This document shows, one piece after another, positions 9,414-19,499 of a DNA stretch of 64,000 nucleotides. The notes under the pieces were generated by a model that was not told the DNA's origin, made no database searches, and saw nothing but the letters and a program-made list of their open reading frames with translations. The stretch's first letter is position 1, and every line of letters begins with the position of its first letter. A program made the position numbers and the translations under genes. Origin of the DNA: Hysterangium stoloniferum (lineage: Eukaryota; Basidiomycota; Agaricomycetes; Hysterangiales; Hysterangiaceae); assembly GCA_015178975.1 (NCBI GenBank), contig WHVD01000080.1, positions 62,001-126,000 on the forward strand, written 5' to 3'.

Positions 9414-10503
9414 GGTTTTGGAGACAGTGGAGGCAGTTTTAACACAAAGTCCTTAATTTCAGAAGTGAGACTTACGATGGAAGTAATGGATATTCAGAGT
9501 TCTGAAGAGTTCCGAATATCGAGCGTACAGAAAGATGGGAGAAGGAATAAGAAACTAAGTCGATATCAGATCTAAGGTAAAGTACAAATTCGTGGAAACT
9601 AATATAAGTCTTCTCATTATTGTACTACAAACTAAGACCATAATAAGACGGAAATGGAAGTATTCTTAAAACGGAAATACAATAAGACATATCAGGGAGA
9701 CAATATTCTGAAATGGGAATATAATAAACACACGAGTGAATACTTGTCAATGGACAAGTTACCAAATGTGGAACAAGGGAAGAATGCGGAAGATATGGTA
9801 ACTATGATGTTCCGTAGTTGGAGATCGGAAGTCAGATATTGAAACATCCAGGAACAGGTTGTAACAGCTCCCACCAAATCTTGCCAGTATAACCTAATAA
9901 AAGATGACAAGAGAAGTCTCCACATGAAAAGAAAGTTTGAATAAAGATTGGGAGTTCCATTGTGAAAGGAAATGGGGGCAAATGAAAAATAAAACCAAAA
10001 TACCAGCAAATCCAGACTAAACACATCCAGGAAATCCAAAATCCATCAAAGGAGGCACTGGTAGTGCTCAGGGATGACCATTAGGGAAAGGAATGTTGTT
10101 AGACTTGTTTAATATGGTATATTGTGGAGGATGAAGATGCCAGGAATGTATGGGATGGTGCATTGACAAGACCATGACCAAAAATGATCCAAAAAGGGAT
10201 TATTTAATTGGTCAGAAAGGTGGATGGAGATGAAAACTCATCAAAAATTCCATCAGAAACTAGTTGTGGCTCTCTCCACAATGTCTACAAAACTCCGGAT
10301 GTCGACTGTCACATTGGTGTCACAGGTATCTGCTGGTGGATGGTGGGGGCTGCACAGAGACAACAACAGCTCATGGTGATATGAAACATGAATGAATTGT
10401 GGATGGATGTTGCAAGAAGGTGCTGTGAGCAAAAAAAAGGAATTGGTGAAGTGGATCCCACAGAGATCAAAGAATAATGGAGGATGTTGCCAGGGCATTG
10501 CCG

Positions 10504-10515
10504 GGGCCCATAACC
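10504..10515 (-). promoter_or_regulatory. TRIM-1 primer binding site
   Basis: GGTTATGGGCCC on the minus strand abuts the 5' LTR and is identical to the Co1 site. The non-coding element therefore uses the same initiator tRNA-Met primer as the copia elements around it. Confidence 0.78.
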
Positions 10516-10721
10516 TGTTAAAAGGATAGAATAGAAGGGGGATCGGGGCACATAATAGTGACCCTAGTGGACAAATAGACCACCACTCGGACACAGACAC
10601 AGACTGGTTACCAGAAGTAACCAAACTCAGACGACCGCATACTGGACAGAGTCACAGACATGGATAGGGACTATTATGGATACATGTGGGTACTTAGGGT
10701 TCTGAACCACAAATTCCAACA
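10516..10721 (-). repeat. TRIM-1 5' LTR
   Basis: A 206-bp LTR starting TGTTAAAAGGATAG and ending TTCCAACA, directly next to the GAAGC target duplication. Confidence 0.88.
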
Positions 10722-11789
10722 GAAGCTTGGGACACTAAGAGTTATGAAGAACTAAATCATGGCAAGGGCAAAAACTGAGACGACAGATATAATAGTACTA
10801 TTAAGAACTAAGACTCAAGTCTATTGGCCCCTCACATAACTATTCAGGTGCTCCAAAGTTCAAAGATTGGGATTAAATAAACTCAATGGAGGTCTTGAAA
10901 TGACTATATAAAAAGACCCATGTGGAAGGAATAGATGAGGAATGTGGCAGGATGTATAATGGCAGTTACAGTATGTACATAGCTATGTATGTATCAACTG
11001 GAGGTCCAGAGGCTAAGGTTGCAAAGGTAGTAAGTCTTAGTGTGGCTAGACACTAGCAAAAGAATTAAGCAGGATGAACAATACTTTAAAAATAAATGAA
11101 GGTATTATTTCATAAGCTTTTATAAATGAGAGGGGGATTCTAAATGGGTATTCTGAGTCACTATTTAAACTGAAGGGTAGTAGTATACAAGATAGGATTT
11201 TATACTAATGTAAATGGAAGCATGGAGGACTGAAAATGGTGATTTTATATTAACAGGACACAGGAAATTGGGAAAATGGAACAGGGGGTCAAGAAAAGGA
11301 ATACAAGACAAGAGAAAAAAGATAAATACTCTGTGGCAAATGATGTGGTGAAGTGATGCAAGGAATAATGGAATGCCATCAGAAGGAAAATGGGATGGAG
11401 TGGCTAGAAAATGAAGTCATTAAGTGGGTGAGTTGTCAGTACCCTGTCATCAGAGATGTTGTATCAGGAATACCAATGTCAGGATGCCAGAGTATAGCGC
11501 TGTGGGACCATTCCCTAGTCACAACTATGAAATGGGCTGAGGTAGGATGTGGTATTGGTGGATCTTTTTGCCATGGCAACAATTGTCAGTGGGTCATGGT
11601 AGCTCGTTTCTCCCTGGCACTGAAACAAGTGGATGGGATACATATTACATAAAAACATTATCATATTTGACTCACCAACTCCTCAACCCAAACCTCTACA
11701 TCGTGTGTGGATAGCAGTATATGCTGGTCGTTATTTGATGCGCAGTAACACAGATCGTGCCCGTATTTGTTACAGCTCCATCGTTCTCA
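10722..11789. other. no gene recognised
   Basis: The stretch is AT-rich and lacks long ORFs. A 99-codon frame at 11353-11652 has no recognisable domain and no flanking splice structure. No LTR ends were found. Confidence 0.4.
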
Positions 11790-12930
11790 AAGCCTCGCCC
11801 TGAATCTTTTCCTCATTCCAGTATCAATGATCTGCTCTTCTTGCTCCAAGCCCAATACCTCCGGGGAAACCAGGGGTGGTAGCTCCTCTACGCCTTCAAG
11901 GAGGGTATCTGTCGTTACCATATCATGGTTACTCAGAGCCGTCTCGTTGAAAGTAGACACTGGTGGATAACAGTCACAATCGCACCCACAGGGGATGCTG
12001 TGTTTTTATGCCGCAGGTAGGCATAGCACTATGGCTGTGCTGACAGAGAATACACTTGAAAAAGGCACACTCACCCTCCTTAAATAGTACATGCTCCAGC
12101 ATACACTTCTACCGCAGAAAGCACTATCATCAACCTCGACTAAATACTTTTCATGGATATGATCGTTCATAGTTTTATCTAGTAAGTTCTACCAAACGTT
12201 CTGCCAAGTGTTGTAATTTCATTGATACAGACTCATCAGCCACAGAGTTAATTCTCAGGGATAGCCTTGTGAGCATGCTTACACAAGATACACAGCGTTT
12301 CATCCCTGTCTTTTTACAGAATACCCGCTCCGCGACAGTGAACCATATAGGCTCAAGTATACTCACTATTTTCTTACACATTCATTACCCTAATTTCTTA
12401 CACTCCATGATATCATCTACCACTCAAAGCTCACAGTGGAGCTAATAATAGTTTAGTCAGTAGTCACCGCATGGTATGGTATTTTTTTGGCGTTCATGAA
12501 CGCCAGAGTTGAAAACAACATGGGTTGTTCTGTTATTCGAGAAGTGACATCCCTGTGGATAATATGACGTATAATTTCAAAAATGGGACACATGGCTTGA
12601 AATCCAACATCATGCTCTTTTTATTAATCACAAACCCTCAACTGCTTGTGAAGCCTTGACTTGTGACATAACCTTTCCGCCAACACCACGATACGCTGAT
12701 GCATGAATGATATTGAGGATTTCTTGGGACGTTAAGGCCAATGTTGTTGTTCTGTAGATGTCTGAACTTAATATAGAGAAGAGCAAGTAGTCGAGTGTAA
12801 ATAGGTAGTTTTTTTGAGTCAAACTCTGCTTGGCAGTCGAAATCTCTCATCGAGTTGGAGAAGCTCCATTGCCGTATATTATGCGCTACCCCATTGCCAA
12901 CAGACACACACATGCGACCTTTTATGGACT
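11790..12930 (-). pseudogene. possible spliced host gene or remnant, function unknown
   Basis: Several minus-strand segments look coding but do not join into one frame. About 11960-11795 reads as an acidic, terminating segment (TLLEGVEELPPLVSPEVLG near its middle) preceded by a CAG acceptor. 12381-12175 encodes 68 residues including ERVFCKKTGMKRC. 12913-12628 encodes two overlapping frames, one with LTSQEILNIIHASAYRG. Short introns or decay could separate them. I do not recognise the family. It may be an unknown gene, a pseudogene, or chance. Confidence 0.25.
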
Positions 12931-13013
12931 CAAAACTTTGGCCACAATTTGGGCTAATTACTGGTTTCTGTTTCCATCTGAGATAGCTGCATAGTGGGGT
13001 GTTGTGTTGTCAC

Positions 13014-13229
13014 TGTAATCCTGGTGCCCCCAGTCTTACGCACGGACCCTTTAGTTTTATGTGATTACATAATCACCGTGTTGTACGATATAAGTAGCCG
13101 GGAAGTTTTCAGGACCTTAGATCTTACCGTACGCTGCACTTGCCTGTATCTTGTTCTGCTCTGGACAATACACCGTGGTCCTGTCAACTTGTGTGACTGC
13201 TAGTGATCCCAATTGACGACGGGATTACA
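13014..13229 (+). repeat. TRIM-2 5' LTR
   Basis: A 216-bp LTR, about 97% identical to its partner. The sequence just after it (C, T9, GACACCGG) shows no clear tRNA complement, so the primer is not identified. Confidence 0.88.
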
Positions 13230-13479
13230 CTTTTTTTTTGACACCGGCCATTTGTTATTTCTCATCCAGCACTTTGTTGTGTTTGGCCCTCCAGACCCTT
13301 GGCTCTTTCATTCCACTGGATCTCATTCATTCCTTCCAAAAGAAACCAACTTCTTACCTTCCTGGTCGAACCTGATCTGCATCACCACCGTTCACTCGTC
13401 AGACCGCTCGTTCACATTCCCTAGGGCTCCACACTCCCTTGTCCCGTACACATCTCACAACCTCGCGTATACGTGCCGC

Positions 13480-13760
13480 CGCACACCCTTGCAAGTGCTC
13501 CCTGTGCAAATACGCACCGCCGCACACCCTCGCACGTGCACACATCCGCGTCACCGCACCGCTGCGCACCCTGCACACGTATGCGCCCCCGTGCACGCCG
13601 CCGCACCGTCGTCGAGCGCCCCCACACGTACGCATGCATGCACACACATCCACGCCACCACGCACCCTTGCACACTGCACACGTACGCGCACACGCACAC
13701 CCATCCACACTGCCGCGCACCCTTGCATACTGCACATGTACAGGCGCCCCCGCATGCCCC
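13480..13760. repeat. CAC/GCAC-rich low-complexity region inside TRIM-2
   Basis: Units such as CGCACACCCTTGCA and ACACGTACGC recur irregularly. Several long frames on both strands arise only from this composition. Confidence 0.8.
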
Positions 13761-14005
13761 ACACCGTAGTCGAGCACCTGCTTTTTGGAGAAATGTTTTA
13801 TGTGAAGAATTGACGATTAGAAGCCATTATTTTGGATCCCCTTGTTTTTTTTTGTTTGTTTTTTTTAGTGCCGTATCAATTTCCATCGCTGCCGTGTGTT
13901 TTTTTGGTCGGGATACAGACTCCGCCGCCTGAAGCTCCGCATTAACAGAGGAGGTCCAGCAGGGTTGAATCTGGGGTGGTGGGTTGGTTTTTGTGTGGGG
14001 AGGGG

Positions 14006-14221
14006 TGTAATCCTGGTGCCCCCAGTCTTACGCACGGACCCTTTAGTTTTACGTGATTACATAATCACCGTGTTGTACGGTATAAGTAGCCGGGAAGTTT
14101 TCAGGACCTTAGATCTTACCGTACACTGCACTTGCCTGTATCTTGTTCTGCTCTGGACAATACACCGTGGTCCTGTCAACTTGTGTGACCGCTAGTGATC
14201 CCAATTGACGAGAGGATTACA
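14006..14221 (+). repeat. TRIM-2 3' LTR
   Basis: A 216-bp LTR preceded by a G-rich polypurine tract and followed by the GTCAC target duplication. Confidence 0.88.
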
Positions 14222-14526
14222 GTCACCATGATAACCCTTCGAATAAATAAATAAAATTATATAAACTCAATATATTCATACCAACTGAAGACGACTCTGA
14301 GCTGAAGGATAAGTAATTCAAGAAAGCAGCACACAATCAGAAGCCTGAAAGATGGGAACAATAGTGGAGAGGGTAGGATAAACGGTTCATGCGTCCAAAG
14401 GCACACACATTCATCCTTTTCTTCATAACACTCAGTCGAGATCTCAAAAGTACTTCTCGGTCTCAATATCTTGAGTACCCTCTCTCACCACCCCCACAAT
14501 CTAACCTCTACACTTAAGCCCCTGGG

Positions 14527-15566
14527 GTGACAGCCTGCGTGGCTACCTCCTTGCTATGTCATCCAAGGAGATCGCACCAAGGTTTTTTTTTGCACCTGCC
14601 TTCAATGACGGCACTGGACGGCCCGAGTGTGCTCACGTCGCTTCTTACACAGCTCACGTACTGCGCGACGTTGTTTGCGCGGGTTGGGCTGGATTTTATG
14701 AGCATCCTTGAGCAGCCGTTTACTGAGGCAGTGCTTTTGAATGCCATCAAGTTGTTTGAGAGTGCGGCGAGGGAGTTTATGGTCCAGATGGTTAGGAATA
14801 CTGCGAAGAGTGTGTCGACATTGTTTGTTACGCCGGGGTTACTTTCGTCGCTTTTGCAGACTAAGACTACCGTGCCGGATTTGGATCAGTCTTCGCCAGT
14901 ACACATCGCACCCGGCATCATTTCATCCTATCCATTAGCAAGGTGACCATAGCAACGCATGGTCACCAGCGTCCACCAGAGCGCCGCTGGGCAGACCACC
15001 ACCTTATCAATCGCCGCAATCAGTTGTCTCCGAAGATTGAACTTTGTCAGCTAGAGTAGAGGGTGGCTAGGAGAAACGGACTGTAACGGTTTCAAGCCGA
15101 CGAAAGCTCTCATCAGGGGGATACCGCTACCCCTACCGTTTTGTCCTTCCAGAGTTACTGTTTAGGAGTCTACTACTGAGCCTGGTCCAAAGGGAGTGAG
15201 TGATAAGATAATGAATTCGTGCCGACCTTTGCGCGCAACGAAATTCCAAGAATCTTGAGACCCAATGGTGGGTAGTATACGGTTGGGCGGTACACCTGTC
15301 AGGAGGTAGAGGCTTTAACCCGTGATCACCAATCACCTAAGCTGACGTAGGTCGTGCTGCGAGGTAGCAGGTTTCCCTGCTGGCTCGTCTGTCGACGTCC
15401 ATGCAGCAAGACGATGGTGGAGTTACTTGCGACTTATATGAGTTCGATCCTCACGGCGCTCAACTCACTTCGGTTACTGGCACCGATATCGTTGTACTCG
15501 CAGTTGTGTCGTGCTTTGGAGATGTTGCTGGTGAAAGTGGGACATGGGCCTTTGTCAACGTATTAA
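14527..15566 (+). pseudogene. COG8-like (conserved oligomeric Golgi subunit 8) gene fragment, interrupted
   Basis: Two segments resemble the Dor1/COG8 family, a subunit of the Golgi tethering complex that controls retrograde vesicle traffic. 14527-14946 contains LTQLTYCATLFARVGLDF followed by a helical stretch (MVQMVRN). About 15415-15566 contains SSILTALNSLRLLAPISLY, typical of the next helical part. About 480 bp lie between them, with stops and a perfect 9-bp hairpin (GGTGACCAT/ATGGTCACC, 14942-14965). They could be a large intron, but are more likely an insertion. A frameshift appears needed after 15560. The assignment rests on remembered family motifs. The gene is probably broken. Confidence 0.45.
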
Positions 15567-17346
15567 AACGAGTAAAGGTGACGCAAAGAAAGGAACGGCT
15601 GATATCCAAGCGTTCGAGATGTGTCTTGAACCTTCCAAACGGATTCAACAGGAATCGCCTGATGCAAACATAGTCCAAACACACCTGTAAGAACTTCTCG
15701 TTCTGGGACGCCTGCGCAACCACCTCAGCTGTCTATCACAAAAGATCGGTCGCTAAGAGGACATTGTCGTTACTTAAGATTCGTCACTCAGCTGGTGACA
15801 ACGTTGCAGCGCGCAAAAGAATGAAGTGCGAGAGAGTCTGTCTGCATCTGCTTGTGACTGAACCCCATAAAGTGTTTTCTGTTTTAAAGATCAAGAAAGG
15901 CTTCGCAGGTCATTTATGGAGAAGTGGTGTTTGGCATACTGTTTGTTGACGACGTACGAAGATAACGTTTTTTTGGAAGAAGGACGTTAAAAATCTTCTC
16001 TTCTATCGTTCCCGTACTACTAGATGTACCGGTATAAAAGCGTTCAGGAAGGTAGTGAATGAGGAGCCGATTCTAGGACAACACAGCTTCAAGAGCATTC
16101 CTTCTTCTGGCCGTTACGCCAGCCATATTAGATTCTGTTGATCTTCGGCAGGATTCCAATGCAGGAGATAGCATCGAAACAAAAATTGTACCACGAACAA
16201 TCCTGCCATCCAGCGGGATCTTTATTGTTGTTCTTCAGTGGCTTAGCTTAATTCATGCTCTCCCAACGAATTGACATCAGAATAACGGTTGCGGGCTGCC
16301 TTGGACTCTACAGCGGTATACTATTGTCGTTCGTTGATCAAATGTGATTCTAGCCACGACTAGCGCTCGCCAATAATATTCACACCATGTATGGCGTTGA
16401 CGGCTGGAGCTGCAGAGCACGCGGCGATGGTGAAAGTCTCTGTATGCGCTCTTAACTTAGCATAATATATTGTAGCTTCATACAACTTGCAAATTTGGGT
16501 ACAAAGCGAGGTAGGTAAAGAGTAATCGTATTGTCCTCCTCCTGGTTTCAGTTTTGTTAGTATTATACAAGATAAATGATTAGAACTCGTGTCGAATTAA
16601 AAATTTTCAAGCCAATCGCATTTCTTCAGAACTGATACCACATTTGAATTAGACACTAACGATACACCAGTGAAATGTGTGGCGATCACAGACAAAATAG
16701 AATGGGTGGTGAGAACTAGATCTTGACAGCACCTCATAGTTACATCCTTGATGGTGTTGAAATAAAATATAGAAGCTCCGAATGAACTATAAGAGCAGTG
16801 TATAAATTCCGTTTGTGCGTATATCTTGTAGTAAGATTAGGCAAACGCATAAGTAAATACATGAACACTAGGCTACTTATATATGTCTGCTAAACAATAG
16901 AATATCAAATGGGGCAACAAAAAGGGATTGAACAATGGGAGTAAAGAAACAAAGAACAAAGAACAAAAGGAATATGTGTTACGAACTTATGTAACGCTCG
17001 TATTCCAACAGATGGAGCCGGAGATCGCGTCACAATGTGGAAGTAGATGAACAAGAATGGCCATGGTGTCGATGCTGCGCGCTGCGGTACACAAGAAAAA
17101 GGCTTTCTGAAGAGTGAATACATACCTTGCGCATGCGGATGCGAATGCATCCGAGCCAGTTGGTGGTTAATACGAGCCAGAGTGGCGTCTTTGAGACGGA
17201 TAACAGGACCCCGGCGACACTGGACTCTATGCGTCGCCTAATTGGTATCTCAGCCATGAAAGAAAATAATAGTCAGCTACACGCGGGATTCCCTCTGAGT
17301 ATGAGTGCGACTCAACAAGATGTGGCATTGTATGATAAAGGGAGGT
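15567..17346. other. no gene recognised
   Basis: Only short frames occur on either strand and there are no LTR ends or tRNA-like arms. 17030-17257 (minus) holds an open segment that may be downstream of the Zn-cluster gene split by T1, ending at a GTATGT donor-like site near 17127. Confidence 0.35.
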
Positions 17347-17351
17347 GGCAG

Positions 17352-17445
17352 TGTTAGATTGTGTAATGGGTAACACCCCTGCTATATATGCAGTAGCCCT
17401 GGGTTCAATTCCCAGTCTGGCCATTCATTTTCTATACTTTTAACA
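17352..17445 (+). mobile_element. T1: 94-bp LTR-like element that is almost entirely tRNA-like, TSD GGCAG
   Basis: It begins TGTTAG, ends TTTTAACA, and is flanked by GGCAG (17347-17351 and 17446-17450). The first 72 nt fold as a cloverleaf: acceptor TGTTAGA/TCTGGCC (6 of 7 pairs counting G-U), D stem GTG/CAC, anticodon stem CCTGC/GCAGT with a 7-nt loop TATATAT, T stem CTGGG/CCCAG with loop TTCAATT, then A. A TTTT terminator (17428-17431) follows. The last 24 nt closely resemble the 3' end of T2. TG...CA ends and a 5-bp duplication point to integrase, not to LINE-type SINE insertion. It is best seen as a minimal LTR carrying a tRNA-derived pol III unit. Confidence 0.75.
17402..17412 (+). promoter_or_regulatory. 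pol III B box in T1
   Basis: GGTTCAATTCC matches the B-box consensus GGTTCRANNCC and forms the T arm. The A-box region near 17360-17370 is only approximate. Confidence 0.7.
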
Positions 17446-17450
17446 GGCAG

Positions 17451-18050
17451 TCGGCACTTTGAAAGAGGAGGGGGCGAAAATGGCGACATCGGCGATCCAG
17501 GAGACTCCTCGTAGTCTAATGGGGGAGAGCAATGATAGGTAGAGTACAGTGAGCTTGGGACATCTTACCTGTAAACCGCTGTTGTGTGAATCGGCGTGGG
17601 GGTGCATACAGCTGTATCATTGTGGGGTCTTTGGCGAATAGGGAGATAGAGGGGGCTCTGGAGGTAGCGACGGCGACGCGGGTGTGGCTCTGTTTAGTGG
17701 TCAGGGTCAGCGATGAGAAGAATACATTAAATAGCACAAGTAGAATGGTACCTTGTAAACGAGCTGTCGACGCTTCGGCTAGACTCTCCGGAGAGTGATG
17801 GTGAGTATCACCAGACGACTCCCACATGACATGCATCCGGGGACCGCAACTCCACAAGCCCTACACGGCTCGATGCACTGAATCACTGAATCACCTTCTT
17901 CACAAAAGGGTTGCAAGGCCGCCTGTGAAAAAGATTAAAGTGTGAATATGCTACCGAAGAAAGCTAAACGCAAAAACACGCAGCGACGCACTCAACGTTG
18001 CACTGGACCTTGTCCGCACGACAACCAGCGCAGGCTCGTTTCACCCTCAA
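17451..18050 (-). CDS. spliced gene with Zn(II)2Cys6-like cluster (host-like), cut by T1
   Basis: Five minus-strand exons join in phase: about 18047-17997, 17922-17812, 17778-17752, 17689-17569 and 17515-17451. The introns have GT-AG ends (74, 33, 62 and 53 nt; the 33-nt one is short). The first exon holds CX2CX6C (RACAGCRADKVQC) and the second holds CX2CX6C (PCRACGVAVPGC), together the six-cysteine pattern of fungal Zn(II)2Cys6 DNA-binding domains. The linker is longer than usual (about 20 residues). Later exons are polar and proline-rich (SPMSPFSPPP). The true start is not resolved, because a stop lies upstream of the first exon. The last exon runs into the GGCAG duplication of T1, so the gene is interrupted there. 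A transcription factor is likely; its target is unknown. Confidence 0.45.
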
Positions 18051-18060
18051 GACGAACAAT

Positions 18061-19490
18061 ATATATCACGTACCGGTATGTGGTTTCATCATGCTAATCG
18101 CTTTGCCTTGCCCAAGTGTAAACGTACTCCATGATTGTTTGCTCTGCCCTGTCCTTGGATTGAGATATCGGGGGGAGTTCTGTCATTACTATCGTGACAT
18201 CCAACGGTTGCGTAGAGAATGTGAAGTGACATGATGACGGGAGGGTGAGCGAGCAATGTGCTGGTAAGCTAATGCTTCTCTTCCCGGCCAAGGTTTCTCA
18301 TCTTTCCCCCCGTTATCCCCGATCGTCAAAAGATTTATGTCGCAAATTTAGACGTCCCGTTTTCAGTTATAAGCATTATTACTCTACAATTCAGTGATCT
18401 TCCTTTCGATGGTAGTTTAATTTCGACTCCTTTCTCCTTCAGAACATAACATGTGTATACCTTGGGGAGTTGAAAGAGATTGGCTTCATGTTGGTTACAA
18501 GGCAGTTTTCTGTCTGTCCTTTTCGTGTTCCAAAACAACCCTTTCAGTTGCTTGTCAACCTGAAGATGTAATGATTCCACCGCCGGTGCGGGCTATAGGA
18601 AACTGCTGATGTTTATACTGATTTGCCACAGGTGGAAAACAGTAGATGGAGGATGAAAAATGGAAGCTTAGTATGTAATCATGAAGTGATGGTAATTCGC
18701 TATACGAAGGAATTTTTCGCACTCGGCTGAGTACTCTTATCACGTTTCTGCCTTATCTGGTAGCTGCGAACCTAACCTCTCATTCCTAGTTCCATAAGTT
18801 ATTGTGTTCTGAAGACACATACTGACTGGAGTTGCTTCTCATTGAGGGCTCGGAATGGGGCGTGGTGGGACTATTGATCGTAGAATATAGAGTTGGAATT
18901 GTGAGTACGATGTTGTTTATTGAAATCCATGGCACCAGGACCTCACACATTATACAGCAAGATGTGTGATCGACTTCTCTCTGTCCTTCATACCAGTCAA
19001 TACCAACCACCTTCTTTGTGGGTGTACTATATTTCTTCTGTGCATGTCTCTGCCCGTTTCATGCGATCAAGTCTGCCAGGTGTTTGATAAATAAATAATT
19101 ACAAAATTTTTTGCGCGATACTAATAATCTGAATACATAGGATAATTACTCGACATATGAACTGTGCCCAATGACGTTTTTATCGCATTTATCTCACTTC
19201 TTCTTCTTCGACTGTGATAGATGTTTTTCACTCCACTCACAGTATTTGACACATAACCCCCTTGCATTACTATGCACCAAGGCCTTCAACTCTCCCACCA
19301 GAGGTTTCCTCACACCCCTGTGTGGAATGAACCGGGAGTTCTCCTTCATGAAGTACGCTCTGAATAAATTTTCCTGTATAATTTGGATCTCTGACATCCT
19401 CGATCAAAGAATTTCCAATCCCGTGTACCGCCGCTCGGAAGGAAGTGACCTCGAGACTGTCCGTCGCATTGATGATGCGACATGACGAGC
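18061..19490. other. no gene recognised
   Basis: Minus-strand frames at 18335-18580 and 18786-19010 and a plus frame at 19171-19485 are open for 60-100 codons without any family I know. Exons of unknown genes are possible. No repeat or LTR end was found. Confidence 0.35.
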
Positions 19491-19499
19491 TTAATTCTC

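Larger units (their letters stand above)
4281..9444 (-). mobile_element. Co1: complete Ty1/copia retrotransposon, TSD CAAAG
   Basis: This 5164-bp element has LTRs of 342 bp (4281-4622) and 349 bp (9096-9444), ends TGTTA and TAACA, and a CAAAG duplication at 4276-4280 and 9445-9449. The LTRs differ by about two substitutions and one 7-bp indel, so insertion was recent. The single 1384-codon gag-pol frame is uninterrupted. In minus orientation the order is 5' LTR, primer site, leader, gag-PR-IN-RT-RH, polypurine tract (AGATCAGGGGGGTC), 3' LTR. All parts needed for autonomous movement are visible. Confidence 0.95.
9096..9444 (-). repeat. Co1 5' LTR with promoter
   Basis: Read on the minus strand, the order from the LTR start is: heat-shock-element run (9413-9381), a dense CAGCTG array (about 9350-9207), a TATATAA box (9189-9183), then the expected transcript start and the LTR end at 9096. 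This is the order expected of a pol II promoter in U3. Confidence 0.9.
4154..9866 (-). mobile_element. solo GyC LTR, minus strand, split by Co1, TSD GCTCC
   Basis: Segments 4154-4280 and 9450-9866 join into a 544-bp minus-strand copy of the GyC LTR (compare 33654-34238). GCTCC flanks it at 4149-4153 and 9867-9871. It inserted into TRIM-1 and was later split by Co1. It keeps the 41-bp segment that the 5' LTR of the full GyC element has lost. Confidence 0.87.
3868..10721 (-). mobile_element. TRIM-1: non-coding miniature LTR element, TSD GAAGC
   Basis: LTRs of 203 bp (3868-4070) and 206 bp (10516-10721) begin TGTTAAAAGGATAG and end TTCCAACA. GAAGC flanks the whole unit (3863-3867 and 10722-10726). 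The 5' LTR is the right-hand one, because a primer site reading GGTTATGGGCCCC on the minus strand abuts it at 10515. Without the nested GyC LTR and Co1 the element is about 1136 bp. Its internal region of about 730 bp (4071-4153 plus 9872-10515) contains no gag or pol. Small size, short LTRs and an intact primer site are the marks of a terminal-repeat retrotransposon in miniature. Such an element must be moved in trans, presumably by a copia element, since it shares TGTTA ends and primer type with Co1 and Co3. Confidence 0.85.
13014..14221 (+). mobile_element. TRIM-2: non-coding miniature LTR element, TSD GTCAC
   Basis: This 1208-bp unit has two 216-bp LTRs (13014-13229 and 14006-14221) with ends TGTAATCC and GGATTACA and a GTCAC duplication on each side (13009-13013 and 14222-14226). 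The LTRs differ at about six positions. The purine tract GTGTGGGGAGGGG lies directly before the right LTR, which sets the plus orientation. The 776-bp interior has no gag or pol and contains a CAC/GCAC-rich low-complexity stretch (about 13480-13760). It is unrelated to TRIM-1 in sequence. The element that mobilises it is not in this window. Confidence 0.88.

Noticed and set aside
10253..10624. 123-codon minus-strand frame
   Set aside because: It crosses the TRIM-1 LTR and primer site, so it cannot be an element gene, and it has no domain.
11353..11652. 99-codon frame as a gene
   Set aside because: No recognisable domain, no start context and no splice signals; composition is like its non-coding surroundings.
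13213..13932. Long overlapping frames on both strands in the CAC-rich interior of TRIM-2
   Set aside because: They come from low-complexity composition, overlap each other in several frames and lie inside a non-coding LTR element.
14942..15424. Treating the COG8 gap as an ordinary intron
   Set aside because: 480 bp is far longer than the 48-74 nt introns seen elsewhere in the window, and the splice sites are not convincing.
17352..17423. T1 tRNA-like part as a functional tRNA gene
   Set aside because: The anticodon loop TATATAT lacks U33, the first acceptor pair is a mismatch, and the 5' end is TG, matching an LTR terminus.
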